Shown here: in pieces, positions 11,341 to 21,524 of the stretch
Numbering within the stretch: position 1 is the first letter of the stretch
Layout of the letters: every line of letters starts with the position of its first letter
From: Vandiemenella viatica
Taxonomy: Eukaryota; Arthropoda; Insecta; Orthoptera; Morabidae
NCBI GenBank assembly: GCA_031002005.1
Contig: JARYHS010008074.1
Span: forward strand, 184,102,494-184,166,493
Direction: 5' to 3'
Length of the DNA stretch: 64,000 nt
Notes under the pieces: model-generated
Seen by the model: only the letters and a program-made list of their open reading frames with translations
What the model was told of the DNA's origin: nothing
The model's database searches: none
Translations under genes and position numbers: made by a program

Positions 11341-11850
11341 GTGCGAGATGAGTGTTTCCTGTAGTTTTGGTTCCCTATTCTTTTTCCCATTCCCTAATTA
11401 CTTTATCCAAGACGAGATTGGAGAGGACTAGAAACAGTCCATCTGCATGTCGAGCGCTAGTCTTAATTTCAAAGAGCTCTGATATTTCACCCATAAATTT
11501 CACTTTGGAAACTGTATTCGTGAGTGTTTGCTTGATGAGGCTTAGAGTCTTGGGGTTGGGTTCATATATAGACTGTCGGTCAATAGAGTTATATGCCTTC
11601 TTGAAATCTACGAATGTAGATATGATCGGTCAGTTTTGGATTGCCTTATATTTCAGTGTAGTTTTCAGGTTGAAGATATGTTCAAGTCAGGAGCGCCCTG
11701 GTCTGAAGCGAGTCTCATGTTCGAGCAGTTGTGTTCTTTGAAGTACACACGCTGAGAGGATCTTGTATTTTACTTGTATGAGGTACTGTAAATCCCTCTG
11801 TAATCCTTCACATCCATCCTTTCACCTTTCTTGCATATTTCCTTTATTAT
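11341..11850 (-). pseudogene. LINE ORF2, upstream part of the RT domain
   Basis: The minus strand encodes AYNSIDRQSIYEPNPKTLSLI followed by VKFMGEISELFEIKTSARHA and LDKVIREWEKE. This is the palm region that precedes the FADD box in hemipteran- and orthopteran-type endonuclease/RT LINEs. In the RQG motif region the expected glutamine is lost. Frameshifts are present. Confidence 0.65.
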
Positions 11851-13715
11851 TTTTTGAATATGTTTTTCTGATAAGAGTCGATCTGCTACTCGGTATGATT
11901 TGGTCATCTCGGTAGGTGTCATAAGAGATGCATAGCTTGTTTGTCGCAGTGCGCGCCGTTCGACAACGAATCAATTTGGCGACCAGAGGAACAGCACTGC
12001 AGAAAGTCCAAGGATCATTGGGCGACTGTGCGAATATAATCTTTGTATTTGGTTACCTTCGTAAATCACGTGATCGCACCAAGAACCCTCAACAATCGTC
12101 TTATAATAAAATGATTGTACCTTTGCCGTAAGAGAAGCAATTACTTTTTCGCTGCTTGTTTTTGACAGAGATAACTGTTTCTGGAAACAAAGATTGCACG
12201 ATTTCTTTCTTTCTTTCTTTCTTTTTTGCTCAACTTTTATCCGAAGTGGAGGAGGTAAGACGGATTTAACTTGTTTTCAATATATTGAGTACGTAGTATT
12301 TTTCGTTTTTTACTGTCTTTTATTTACTTAAAAATTGCTCAACAGAAGTACTAACTTACTGGTGTCAAATGCGTGTGTAGAATTTAGTTTAGAAGTAGAT
12401 GATTACTGGAATTTGTTCTGCATCAACGACTATTCGGGTTAATTCTAGATCGTGATACCGCTACCACTAACAACACTAACACGAACAACAGCGATGTAAA
12501 TACAAATTGGAGCTGTTACTTATCATTGCTTCCAGGTGTGACGTACTCAATACTAGAGCTGTAAAAGTGACCCGTTACTTTCGAATAGTTACTAGTTACT
12601 TTTGATACAATCGAACACTAGCATGATGCATCGCATATGGGCAGAATTTGTTCCTACTTGGTAAAGTTTAAGTAAATTGTTTTTTTAGTAAAATAAGTTT
12701 GGGTAAGTTGTTCATTTGGATAAAAATTAGCACATGGATCTTACGGAAAATCTCTGAATGTACACCTGATTTACTGTAATGAATATTATATAGGAAGAAT
12801 AACCTAATTTCAGAACAAACACCTGTTTGCATATCAAAAAAAGACCTGACCTTTTACCTGACTGTGACATATCTAGTGACAATAACTAATGATGTTAATT
12901 TTTAAAAGCAGCCTACTCAAATACATGTTCCATTATCATATCAGGCTTGTATGCAGGATTTTAACTAATATTATAATCTCATCAAAGCATTTCGTTTTTA
13001 AATACGAGGTTTCACCTCAGTCTTCCTTTACTGTCTTCCTTTATTTTTGTAAATTCTTCATTTTTGTGATTAGATTCGTAATTGTTTTTGCGTCACGGTT
13101 ACAACAAACATTCAATATCCAAGCCAGTACCGCATTGATCACATGGATCGTGCGGTAATAATACAATAACTGACACCAGGCAAAAGGAATAAAGTCATTG
13201 TATCTTGTTCTTTGTTTATGGAATTCTGGAAAATAACAAGTGCAGAGGTGTATATTACAACTATTCTTAAACAACTTTTTTATATTGTAAATTACACTAA
13301 AAAATAGAAGGTATCAAATCTTAAAATAAATAATTTTCATAAATGATTGAAATCAATAAACGTCACTAATAAACGATCAATAAAAAAACAATAACTATCA
13401 ATCTCAAATTATCCATACAAGTTTTCTATTTACAAATTGTTTACTATAAATTTTAATGTTAAACAAAATAAAAACTACAAAATTATACTTCAGTCAATAC
13501 TCCGGCTGCTACAAATGTCACTTAGGTTACCTGCATGTAAGGATTGTTTCGGGTGAGAACAAACTAAATTTAATATATCCATAATTATTTATGGCTAATA
13601 AAAATAGTTTTCAATATTAGTGGTATCATTATCTGGTATAAGACTAAAGGTATAATGACGTATAGATCACGATAGTGTAACAACGGTGTCTTTACAGGTA
13701 TCATAACACTCAAAA
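11851..13715. other. AT-rich region, no gene; TTTC microsatellite
   Basis: A short (TTTC)n run lies at about 12202-12226. The remainder is AT-rich with no recognised coding frame, terminal repeat or RNA gene. Confidence 0.45.
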
Positions 13716-13734
13716 TTGTTTTGTTTTATTTCTG

Positions 13735-14880
13735 GCGGTTGTGGTTATGTTGAAATACGGCCTGGACCAGGAGAAAAAATTCGTAAAAGCCATTGAAATG
13801 CGGTATTTGTACACAGCGAAAGCATTCAAACTCTGTCGTTTCAACTTGGCGGTAAGTATGCATCACTGAGTCGTGGAAAATATTTTCCTAGCGTTAATTT
13901 ATTGTGACTTTTTGCAATCGAGATAAGCTGAAATATAAATAACACACAATATATTTTTTTATGATTTATTGTAAAAATAAATTTGCTTCAACTGCAGATA
14001 TATTACAGATACGTGTTTGGGCATCTGGATATAGAAATATACTGAAGGGTTTATTTCTAGATTTCGATACCAGAACTATAAAAAAAAAATTATCATATAA
14101 ATGTCGTACTTGGTCTGTCCCCACCCGAGGATTTTCCGTGCAGATCCCGCTAGTATCATTGGTAGCTGCCCGCTCAGTGTCATGGAGGAAAGAAATATAT
14201 GGAGACGACGCAAGAGATCTTCACCACGCATTGAAGTGACGCCGGGCGGAGGAGGAGTGGGGGGCTAGGCCGTACCCATACATATACGGGGTATATGTAC
14301 AAAAACCTCAATGGGACTCTAGGATAAACGTATCGCCGCAATCTGGTGATGGATTATTATGTAACTCGATGAGACAAATAAAAAATGAAGAATAAGATTT
14401 TTTGATTTCCTGCTTAGTTTTCGAGATATTCTGTCTCAAATGTGAAATGTTTTTGGTTGAATTTCAGAAGAAAAAAATTGGTCAAATTTGATGATGGATT
14501 CTTATTAAAAAGATGAGAAAAATAAAAAAATAAACAATAAAATTTTTCGATATCTCTCCTAGTTCTCGACATACACTGTATCAAAAGTGAGGTGTCTTGA
14601 GTTGAAATGCAAAAGAAAAATTTCGCAAAAGTCAAATTTAATGATCGATTCTTATGTAACACGACGAGACAAATCGAAAATAAAGAATAAAATTTTTCGA
14701 TATCTTGCTTAGCTTTCGGGATATACTGGTATTGGGTTGATATGTGGCCTGGACCAAAAATTAATTCTGCCAAAGCCACAATGAATTATATGGTGGACAT
14801 GCAGAATGGATATTTCAGTTTTTTTACTACCACTTGTGGTTGGGTTGAAATGCGGCCAGATCAGAATAAAAATAGTTGTC
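13735..14880 (+). repeat. Dispersed repeat sharing GTTGAAATRCGGCC, three local copies
   Basis: Related phrases start near 13748, 14736 and 14841, each with GTTGA followed by a GGCC core and an A-rich extension. They are diverged copies of one small repeat. The first contains a short open stretch before a GTAAGT, but its repetitive nature argues against a real exon. Confidence 0.4.
14348..14725 (+). repeat. Imperfect tandem repeat, period ~145-150 bp, about 2.5 copies
   Basis: The phrase GATGGATTATTATG recurs in modified form at 14348, 14493 and 14643. Each copy is followed by a GAGACAAAT-like segment, an A/T run and a TTTCGATATCT-like segment. The copies are clearly diverged. Confidence 0.6.
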
Positions 14881-15502
14881 TTGTTACCATACATCGTAAG
14901 CTTAATTGGGAATACATGGAAGCAGTTTATATCATGATACACGTTTTGCCACTAACTTGGTTCTCATGAAATTACTAACAGTAATAGATAAATTCTTTGT
15001 CCCTTATGGAACAACAAAACCATTCTGGTACAGACTGCATTTAGACCTAACCACAACCTCCATTAAATTGCCGCTACAGAATCAAACTATGTAGACACAC
15101 CCACACACGCGTATTTGAATCGCAAACTCTTTTTGCGGTAACAACTTCGTTTGCTTCATCAAGATTTCTAAATTGGATAGCATAATTTAACACATTTAAT
15201 TTCATCATACACTGTCAATATAAACTGCAACGTGACGAAAGAAAGCGCAATACTAAATTCACTAAATCGCGATGTAAAACACACCCCTTTAAATCCCATT
15301 TTCAATACCGGTACTCGTTAAAAAGTAATGCTAGTCTATTATGTGCAAAATAGCAAGGTATGCTGATTTTCTACACTACACCAACAAAAATTTGAGAACA
15401 AAGTCATCCCATTGAGAGCTATGACTAAATATTTATAGATAGGCACCAAACTTTGCAATTCATACTGCCCACTTCAACAACAATAATTAGAATTCAACTT
15501 AC

Positions 15503-15573
15503 TTATGAAATGATATTCCAGGTTCTTTCCTCTCTTGTCTATTTGTGCAACCGTATGCAACACAAGAGGGCAT
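15503..15573 (-). CDS. THAP-domain zinc-finger gene, first coding exon
   Basis: The minus strand opens with ATG at 15571-15573 and encodes MPSCVAYGCTNRQERKEPG followed by ISFH. This is the hallmark start of a THAP (C2CH) DNA-binding domain, with the first two zinc-ligand cysteines at residues 4 and 9 and the SFH(K) phrase. After 71 coding nucleotides comes AA|GTAAGT, a perfect splice donor with the intron G at 15502. The first coding exon of human THAP1 also ends at coding position 71, so length and phase fit the family. The remaining zinc ligands and the AVPTIF box must lie in a downstream exon at lower coordinates, which I did not find. THAP proteins are sequence-specific DNA-binding regulators, and some belong to P-element-type transposases, so a transposon origin remains possible. 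Confidence 0.75.
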
Positions 15574-15674
15574 TATAAAATACTTATACACATTACAAAA
15601 TGAAATATTCACAGCATCAAACATAATGTGAACTTTGCATTTGTTTGGGTTCGCAATGTCACCGCTGCCGCCAC

Positions 15675-15686
15675 CGCGCATGCGCG
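15675..15686. promoter_or_regulatory. NRF1-like palindrome upstream of the THAP exon
   Basis: CGCGCATGCGCG matches the core binding site of the NRF1 transcription factor. It lies about 100 bp upstream of the THAP start codon, in a CpG-richer patch (about 15655-15710), as expected for a broadly expressed TATA-less promoter. Function is inferred. Confidence 0.45.
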
Positions 15687-15726
15687 AGAGTTTAGAGCCA
15701 GCGTCACAGATTTAACGTCACTTCTC

Positions 15727-15749
15727 CTCCATATATTTCCTTCCTCCAT
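15727..15749 (-). repeat. 23-bp block shared with 14182-14204
   Basis: ATGGAGGAAAGAAATATATG-type sequence occurs on the plus strand at 14182-14204 and on the minus strand here, differing at one position of 23. Both copies sit in GC-richer surroundings. It may be a dispersed repeat or a duplicated piece of promoter. Confidence 0.4.
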
Positions 15750-16384
15750 GCTCAGTATATGCGTCATACCCGGCAACAAAGTGATGTCACAAAGAGCATT
15801 GGCGGAAGTGTTTACATTGCCGTTGTCTGTGTGGTGGAAAGTAGTGGTAGTGGTATCGCGATCTAGAATTAATCTGACTATTCCACACCAACACACTTTT
15901 CGTGCGATGGTAGGGAAGAAGCTGTGCGAATAACTACTGTAAGTACAGACGTGTTTGCAATGAACGAAGTTATGTTATGCCTAAATTCTTAAAGAAGAAG
16001 CAGCTTTAAAAAATCGCAGTTCAAACAGAAATCACAGATTGCTCACATGGTCTACTGGGCGTTAGTCGTCGAAAGCCATTAAAGACACGTTGAACGTAGC
16101 ATTCGATCAGGAGGTTGCCCGACTTCCTCCTGTTCTGTGTTACAGTCGGTCATGCGAGAATTTAGACCACACACATTAAACTACGTCGGAAGTAAGAGTT
16201 TTCATGATTAAAAGTCGAATGATGGGCCACGAATATGTGCCAATTAGGAGCAGACAGTCAGACTTGATAAGAGAAGTGCCTCTGTGGTTGCGATCATGAT
16301 TATTTTTTTCAGTGAATTCAGCTCGTGTTGTTTACTATCTTCGTGCGGCATGAATGGAGGTTCGGTTGTTATCATACGACATAA

Positions 16385-16610
16385 TCTATATATATATATA
16401 AAGATGAATGTATGTATGTTCTTCATAAGAATCCACAGTTTTAATCCGATCTCGATGAAACTTTGCACACGTATCCTTTGAAACAAGTAGAAAAATACTG
16501 TCTACATTTGGTTGAAAAATTATCTGTATACATGTTGTCTCATAATTTCGAAATACTACTGAACGGCGATAGACAGACGCGTTGGATATGGACGTCTCTG
16601 TACTGTTTTT
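16385..16610 (+). mobile_element. Helitron-like 5' end fragment
   Basis: The sequence begins TCTATATATATATATAAAG followed by ATGAATG, preceded by A. It continues with a CGATGAAACTTTGCACACGT phrase. This resembles conserved 5' ends and subterminal regions of arthropod Helitrons as I know them. The 3' end was not located, because a SINE-like block interrupts it at 16618. Confidence 0.4.
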
Positions 16611-16617
16611 CCGTGTA

Positions 16618-16720
16618 GCGGTCAGGCAGCTCAGTGGCTAAAGCGCTTGCTTACTAATGTTTGGGTCGTGGTCTCCGGATCAAATCTCCGTGGAGGCTAA
16701 GATTTTTAAAAATTGTTTTT
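16618..16720 (+). repeat. tRNA-derived SINE head, family B
   Basis: GGCAGCTCAGTGGC serves as A box and CGGATCAAATCTCC as B box. The block is followed by GGCTAAGATTTTTA, similar to the SINE at 7355. The tRNA fold is imperfect. Confidence 0.5.
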
Positions 16721-17639
16721 GATCGTAAGAGTCACGCCTGGGCCGTAGGTTATTCGGATTGTATGTTAAACTGTAGATATCACAAAGTTAGGGGTGCAAT
16801 GCGAGGCAAATCGCAGGTAGTCTTGCAATGTTGTAGGTGTACACTTCTTTACGTTATATTGATTCCTCAGGGGTGATTCGCAGTCAGTGTGTGTGCGATC
16901 TGCAGTAATAATACTATAAATGCGGAAGTAAGACTGTCTTTTGTTACGTTTTGACGACTAAATGCCTATACCGATATTGACGAAATTTGACAAGAAAATC
17001 TGTAGGGAGGGCACAGGATACTTTTTTTCTGTATGATTAAGAGTTGTTGTCACGAAATTTTGAGAACTTATAGAATGGAGACGGATGTGTGTGTTAGTCT
17101 GTAATGTTTCGTCGCTTGCTCTTGCTATGCTTCTCGCGCATTATGTTAGTGTATAATTTGTTAATAAATTTCGTTTAGGAAAAAACGTATTATTTAGTAT
17201 AGGTGTCGATTTTCTCTGTCCTATTACTTTGTGTCTGCTTAAATGTTTCTGGCACCAGTTTATTTTGCCTTCTTTTTTGACATGCCTTGCGGGCGTAACC
17301 TGCCCTAAGTTGTAGCTCTAACAGAGCACGAGCAGTTAAAGTTATTAGAACGCAAGAATCGGATGCTCATGCTGAAGAAAAGTCCAAGCTGAAAAAAAGC
17401 TGCCCTTAGTTAACACCCCCACCACCCACACCTTTTTTTAAAAAAAAAAATGTTGGAAATTGATTCTCTTGAAGAGACAGGTTCGACGGTAGAATGATAT
17501 AGTGATAGCTGTCCTGTCATATTATGCCGACTCGGTGTTATTTGGGACCAATCCTTCGTTAGCAACAACTTTCTATATTCAGTTCTGGCAGCGAAATTCT
17601 TAATCCACGCGTACGATGTCGCGGGTATCAGCTAATGGT
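16721..17639. other. No gene recognised
   Basis: Mixed repeats, possibly more Helitron-like filler (for example a GACGAAATTTGACAAG phrase near 16979), and A-rich runs near 17440. No coding frame. Confidence 0.35.
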
Positions 17640-17880
17640 ATATAAAAGGATCCAAACGGCAAAAAACTGTGAACAGTTGTAGGATGACCTGGATAGCATA
17701 TCTAGCTGGATACGTCAACATGGGATGAAGATAAATGCCAAAAAGAGTAAGCTTACTAAGTACAAGAAAACTAAAGGTTGTTTATGATTACAGATTGGAG
17801 ACGAAATTGCTTGTTGAGTATCTTGGCATACATTAGATTATACAGAACACGTAAGAAGTCATGCCCATGGCTAAGGATCA
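17640..17880 (+). pseudogene. LINE RT fragment (relative of 26950-27650)
   Basis: The plus strand reads DDLDSISSWIRQHGMKINAK and then KSKL, a segment just after the catalytic box of RT. The same phrase (SQHGMKINAKNSQL) occurs in the relic at 26950-27650. Stops interrupt the frame after about 45 codons. Confidence 0.55.
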
Positions 17881-17898
17881 CGTTAAATATTTAGCTAT

Positions 17899-17990
17899 AT
17901 GGCCGACCTTGGCAGAGTAGAGGCTAGCGTTGTAAGAGACGCCGGTTCGAGTCCGGCAGAGGGAATGGGTGGTTTCAATTAAATTTTATG
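17899..17990 (+). repeat. tRNA-derived SINE head, family C
   Basis: The block has the B box GGTTCGAGTCC and an A-box-like TTGGCAGAGTAG. It is followed by GGTGGTTTCAATTAA, similar to the minus-strand copies at 58440-58545 (GGTTGGTTTCAATGAA) and 49208-49262. Confidence 0.45.
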
Positions 17991-17999
17991 TTCGTATGA

Positions 18000-19590
18000 T
18001 GAAGTCCTTGCTGTCGTGTCCGGAACAAGTTAAACAGTTGAATATTATAACTACCGCTTACCACAGTTGAAGGCAAGGCGGCATCGAAACACTGACAGAC
18101 ATTACACACATGGAGCATTGCAAATTTTCGGATTTACGGCCCTCCTTCAGCAGTAGAACGAGGTAGCCACATGGAGGAGGTTGGCAATGACAGTTGGCCG
18201 GTGCCACGGAGTGGGAAGAAATACAAAGTGTAAGACAGGTGCCAGTGAGAGGTCGAAGAGGATAAACCCAAGTAATGCAAAATTGGAAACTATGTTGTGG
18301 ACACATGCCATGAGCAGGCAGCAAATAATGTACGATTAAATTTTTGTATACCAGAAAATATCAAGAATATAAAATTTAAAAAAAAGCATATAAAAATTTG
18401 AAAACAAGGAATGATAGGGGAAATAACCCATAACTTACCACAGACGAAACCCCGAGAGCTAGACGAACGCAAAAAAGCGGACACACTTTACAATATTTCG
18501 GTTTAAAACATTATCCTTGTCGGTAGGATTGATCCATTTGACAAGGGGGATGTGCATTCGCTACGGTGTACCTCCCCATTAACCAACTTTTCATCAGTAT
18601 GAATGATCACACCTTCCAAAGGCATTCCATGCTAGTTCCCATAGTCTCAACAACTTAGACAGCCGATTTAGTGCAAGGGTTGTCAGTCTTCCCTGAGCCA
18701 CAATCCCTTCTGTTGCAGGAAACTAGCCTGCTAACATGGTTTCCTAGAAATCAGGCATTTCCCTGGCTTCAGTTTCAGAAAAAAACCTTCCAGTAGATCA
18801 AGCACTTATATTTTATTTACAAATGTAAATTATAAATCTTTTTTTTCGGTTCATATTTATATCATCATATGTTCAATTATTTTTGCCATGTTCCCCACCT
18901 TCAAGCATTAACACTTGCACTTCCCCAATATTACTAATTATCTCAACCCCTCACCTTCCGGCCCGCCGCTAACTGTTTCAGCGCCCGCGAGAAATACCCC
19001 TGCCAGTGGTGAATTTAGGAAATTTCCGAACAGGGTCAAAAAATCTGAGATTGCCGCTCCTTCGAACATTATTTGCCGCCCCCCCTTGTTGCCGTTCCGA
19101 GTGTCGCTGGCCGCCCGAAGCAGCTGCTGAAGCTAAAAAAAAAAAAAAAAAAGGGTCTTCCGCTACATAATACGCGGCAAATTTCGTCGCGGCGACAATG
19201 GGGTGGCAACTATCGCGGGGCGGCGACTGTCGATTGCTCGTTTTGCAGCCCCCCTCGATGTGCCGCCCGCGTGCGGTGCACGCCTTCCACGCCCGCTTAC
19301 TGCGGCCCTGCTCACCCCCCCCTCTCCCGTTCTCCACCGTACCTCGATTTCCTCCCGTGCCACTCTTGCTTTTTACTTTGGTTTCTCATTCATTGCCACC
19401 TCACAAGATGACATTAACAAATTTATAAACACGAGAAAATGTTTCCAGCTAGCAATGAATGCAAGAGTTAATAAGTCTGTACAGTACTTCTTCACATTGG
19501 TAAAGGACACGTAAGCCTGTAAAAAAAGGGGGGTTTGAAATAGCGAGACATACTTTCATATGAATACAACTGGATGAAGATCTTAAATAC
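18000..19590. other. No gene; GC-rich, C-rich patch at 18960-19420
   Basis: The GC-rich patch begins near 19004 with CAGTGGTGAATTTAGG, which resembles a hAT-type terminus, and contains a run of A near 19138-19155. No matching right end was found. Frames in the patch are low-complexity by-products of composition. Confidence 0.35.
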
Positions 19591-19599
19591 AGTCATACG

Positions 19600-20430
19600 A
19601 TTACGCAGTTTCAGGAGTCTCAACATGGTGCCAAAATCAAGGATGATGACGACTTGTCTTGCATCCTAGGCAAAATGAGATTAATTCAAGAGTTACCAAT
19701 GCCTAAATCTATTGAGGAATATCTGCAGAAAGATTTATGTTGGTTTGTGTGACAAAATGAAATATTTAAGGTAAAATTTGAAACTTTAACTCAACCAAAA
19801 CTGAAGGGAGGTTTGGATGTCATGAACATGAAGGCTAGGTGTAAGGCTCTACTGATACACGTAATAGATAAGTTGAAAGACTCCACTTTTGCAACCTCCA
19901 TTATAAGTCAATACAAACGACAAAGTATGAAAGCTCCAGTATACCTACACAACATATGGAGAATTTACACTGTCTCAGAATCTATTTCTCAATTAAAATT
20001 ACTTCCAAAAGTGCTCCGATTCATCTACCCCAAAGACCACTAGGGATAATTACGAAAAACTTTTTCTAAATGTTAGAAGGAATAATATTCAATTAAAATA
20101 TTTGAACACTAATTGGCCTCGTGCATAGAAAACAATTTTTAGTAAAATTCTTCCATCTGAGGTGACGTCTACTTGGTAAAAAATAATTAACGAATTAATA
20201 TCCACAATTGAGAAACTCTCTCGTTAGCAGACAGATGTCACAAATGTGGGAACACAAACAAACTTCAACACCGATTTTCGTGCGGCAAACAATGTATCTG
20301 TATATGGCTCAGATCTAAGTTGGCACAACTGGATGGAACTACGATATGCAGAATTTCAGTTCAGAAAATCCTCAAGCCGGATAAGATTCATCAATCCGCA
20401 TGGAAACAAAATTCTGCAAAATGGTTGATA
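19600..20430 (+). pseudogene. LINE C-terminal fragment
   Basis: The plus strand reads LPMPKSIEEY near 19700 and QPKLKGGLDVMNMKARCKAL at about 19794-19850, then IYTVSESISQLKLLPKVLRF. This matches the pattern of the region after the RT thumb in L1/Nimb-type LINEs, where a KGGL-plus-NMKxKxKAL phrase is typical. The frame is broken by stops. Confidence 0.5.
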
Positions 20431-20840
20431 GGGCACACGGTGCTATAAGTTTGTCAGCAGCATAATAAAAATACATGGGTTACATTTACTTTATTTAGAG
20501 TGCCACTACTAATATGTGAAATGTGTTAGCTTAAGTGAACAGTGTTTTCACTTATCCTCTAATGTAGTTACTATTCACTGCACGATTAATTTGTTAGTTT
20601 ATAGAAAACCTTGTACCCAGTTAAAGAAAAAAATTAAAATGGGTGATGAGTGACTGAATACATCTATTTTCTAGCCAAATGTCCTCTACCCAGGAAACTG
20701 AAATTCAACACTGAAATATTGAATTATTAGTATTGATCTTTTTGTGTCTGATTGTGCTCTGCTGCACAATAAGTGTTGGGTTTATTTTCACTATCCTTCT
20801 TTTAAATCGCCCTAGAGCCCTGTACTTTTCAGTATAATAT
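20431..20840. other. No feature recognised
   Basis: AT-rich sequence without an interpretable frame or repeat structure. Confidence 0.45.
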
Positions 20841-21070
20841 ACTGCCAGTTACCCGCGACTTCGTCCGCTTGAAAGTGTGTTATGGTATAAAAGTTTTGTT
20901 ACTATCCAGAGTACGAACAGCAGAAAAAAAAATCTCCTTTAGGGTTGAAAATGTGGTCAGCTGCTTCCTTGGCTTTTATTATTCAATGAAAAATGTATTT
21001 CAAAGCAGGGACATAGGTAAAAAAGATGTAACGCGCTCCAACCGATACGGTTACAAACATTACTCACTTA
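20841..21070 (-). mobile_element. Helitron-like 3' end fragment
   Basis: The plus strand carries ACTGCCAGTTACCCGCGACT followed by TCGTCCGC. This is the reverse complement of the GCGGACGAAGTCGCGGGTAAC-type sequence that precedes the CTAGT end of many arthropod Helitrons as I know them. The last bases are diverged. A second, better end lies at 60352. Confidence 0.4.
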
Positions 21071-21440
21071 GGGGCCGCCCATTAATGAAGTGAAGTGTTT
21101 TTCCGGAATCCCGAAACCCCCTCCCCTATGGTGAGATCAGGTTGGACTCCCTCCCCCTTAGATGACGTGAGATTTTCACCGGACCCCCCCCCCCCCTTGT
21201 AATTTTCTTTGAGATCCCCTTTTTCTTTTAACTCTCTTGCTTCCGAGGACGGTTATAACCCCCCCCCCCCCCCATAAAGTCGTGTCCGCGTTGTTTGTGG
21301 ACTTTTTTTTAGCTCTAATATCCTTCAGGAGTTTCAAAACTCACCGGAGATTTACATCGACCCCTCCACGCCACCCTTGTAATTACTGGGGGCCCCTCAG
21401 TGGCAGTAGACGTCTTTAGCAGATTCTGACGTCATTATAG
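21071..21440. repeat. C-rich composite with GGGGCCGCCCATTAATGAAG start
   Basis: The block contains two long C runs (about 21183-21197 and 21259-21273). It starts with a phrase like a family of small arthropod repeats beginning GGGGxCGxCCATTAAT. No clear right end or target duplication. Confidence 0.35.
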
Positions 21441-21524
21441 TCGGAATTCAGATGGCAGCCACCTTCTGCACTCCAAATCACTGTGTACTATGGAATATTA
21501 GTAATCATTCTGGTCCAAGATGTA

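Noticed and set aside
10806..11351. 181-codon arginine- and glutamate-rich frame
   Set aside because: It arises from ~60-bp GC-rich repeats inside a probable LTR-type insertion, with a TATA-like box inside the frame. The composition is repetitive, not protein-like.
13747..13851. 35-codon open stretch from an ATG to a perfect GTAAGT donor
   Set aside because: The same sequence recurs in diverged form near 14736 and 14841, so it belongs to a dispersed repeat. The encoded peptide is not recognisable.
17899..17970. Possible functional tRNA gene
   Set aside because: A and B boxes are present but the acceptor stem and anticodon arm do not pair well, and related sequences occur elsewhere, so a SINE head is more likely.
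19004..19345. Possible hAT element starting CAGTGGTGAATTTAGG
   Set aside because: No inverted partner or 8-bp duplication was found; kept only as a remark.
18978..19514. Overlapping proline- and serine-rich frames in the GC-rich patch
   Set aside because: All result from C-rich composition, on both strands at once, with no motif or start context.
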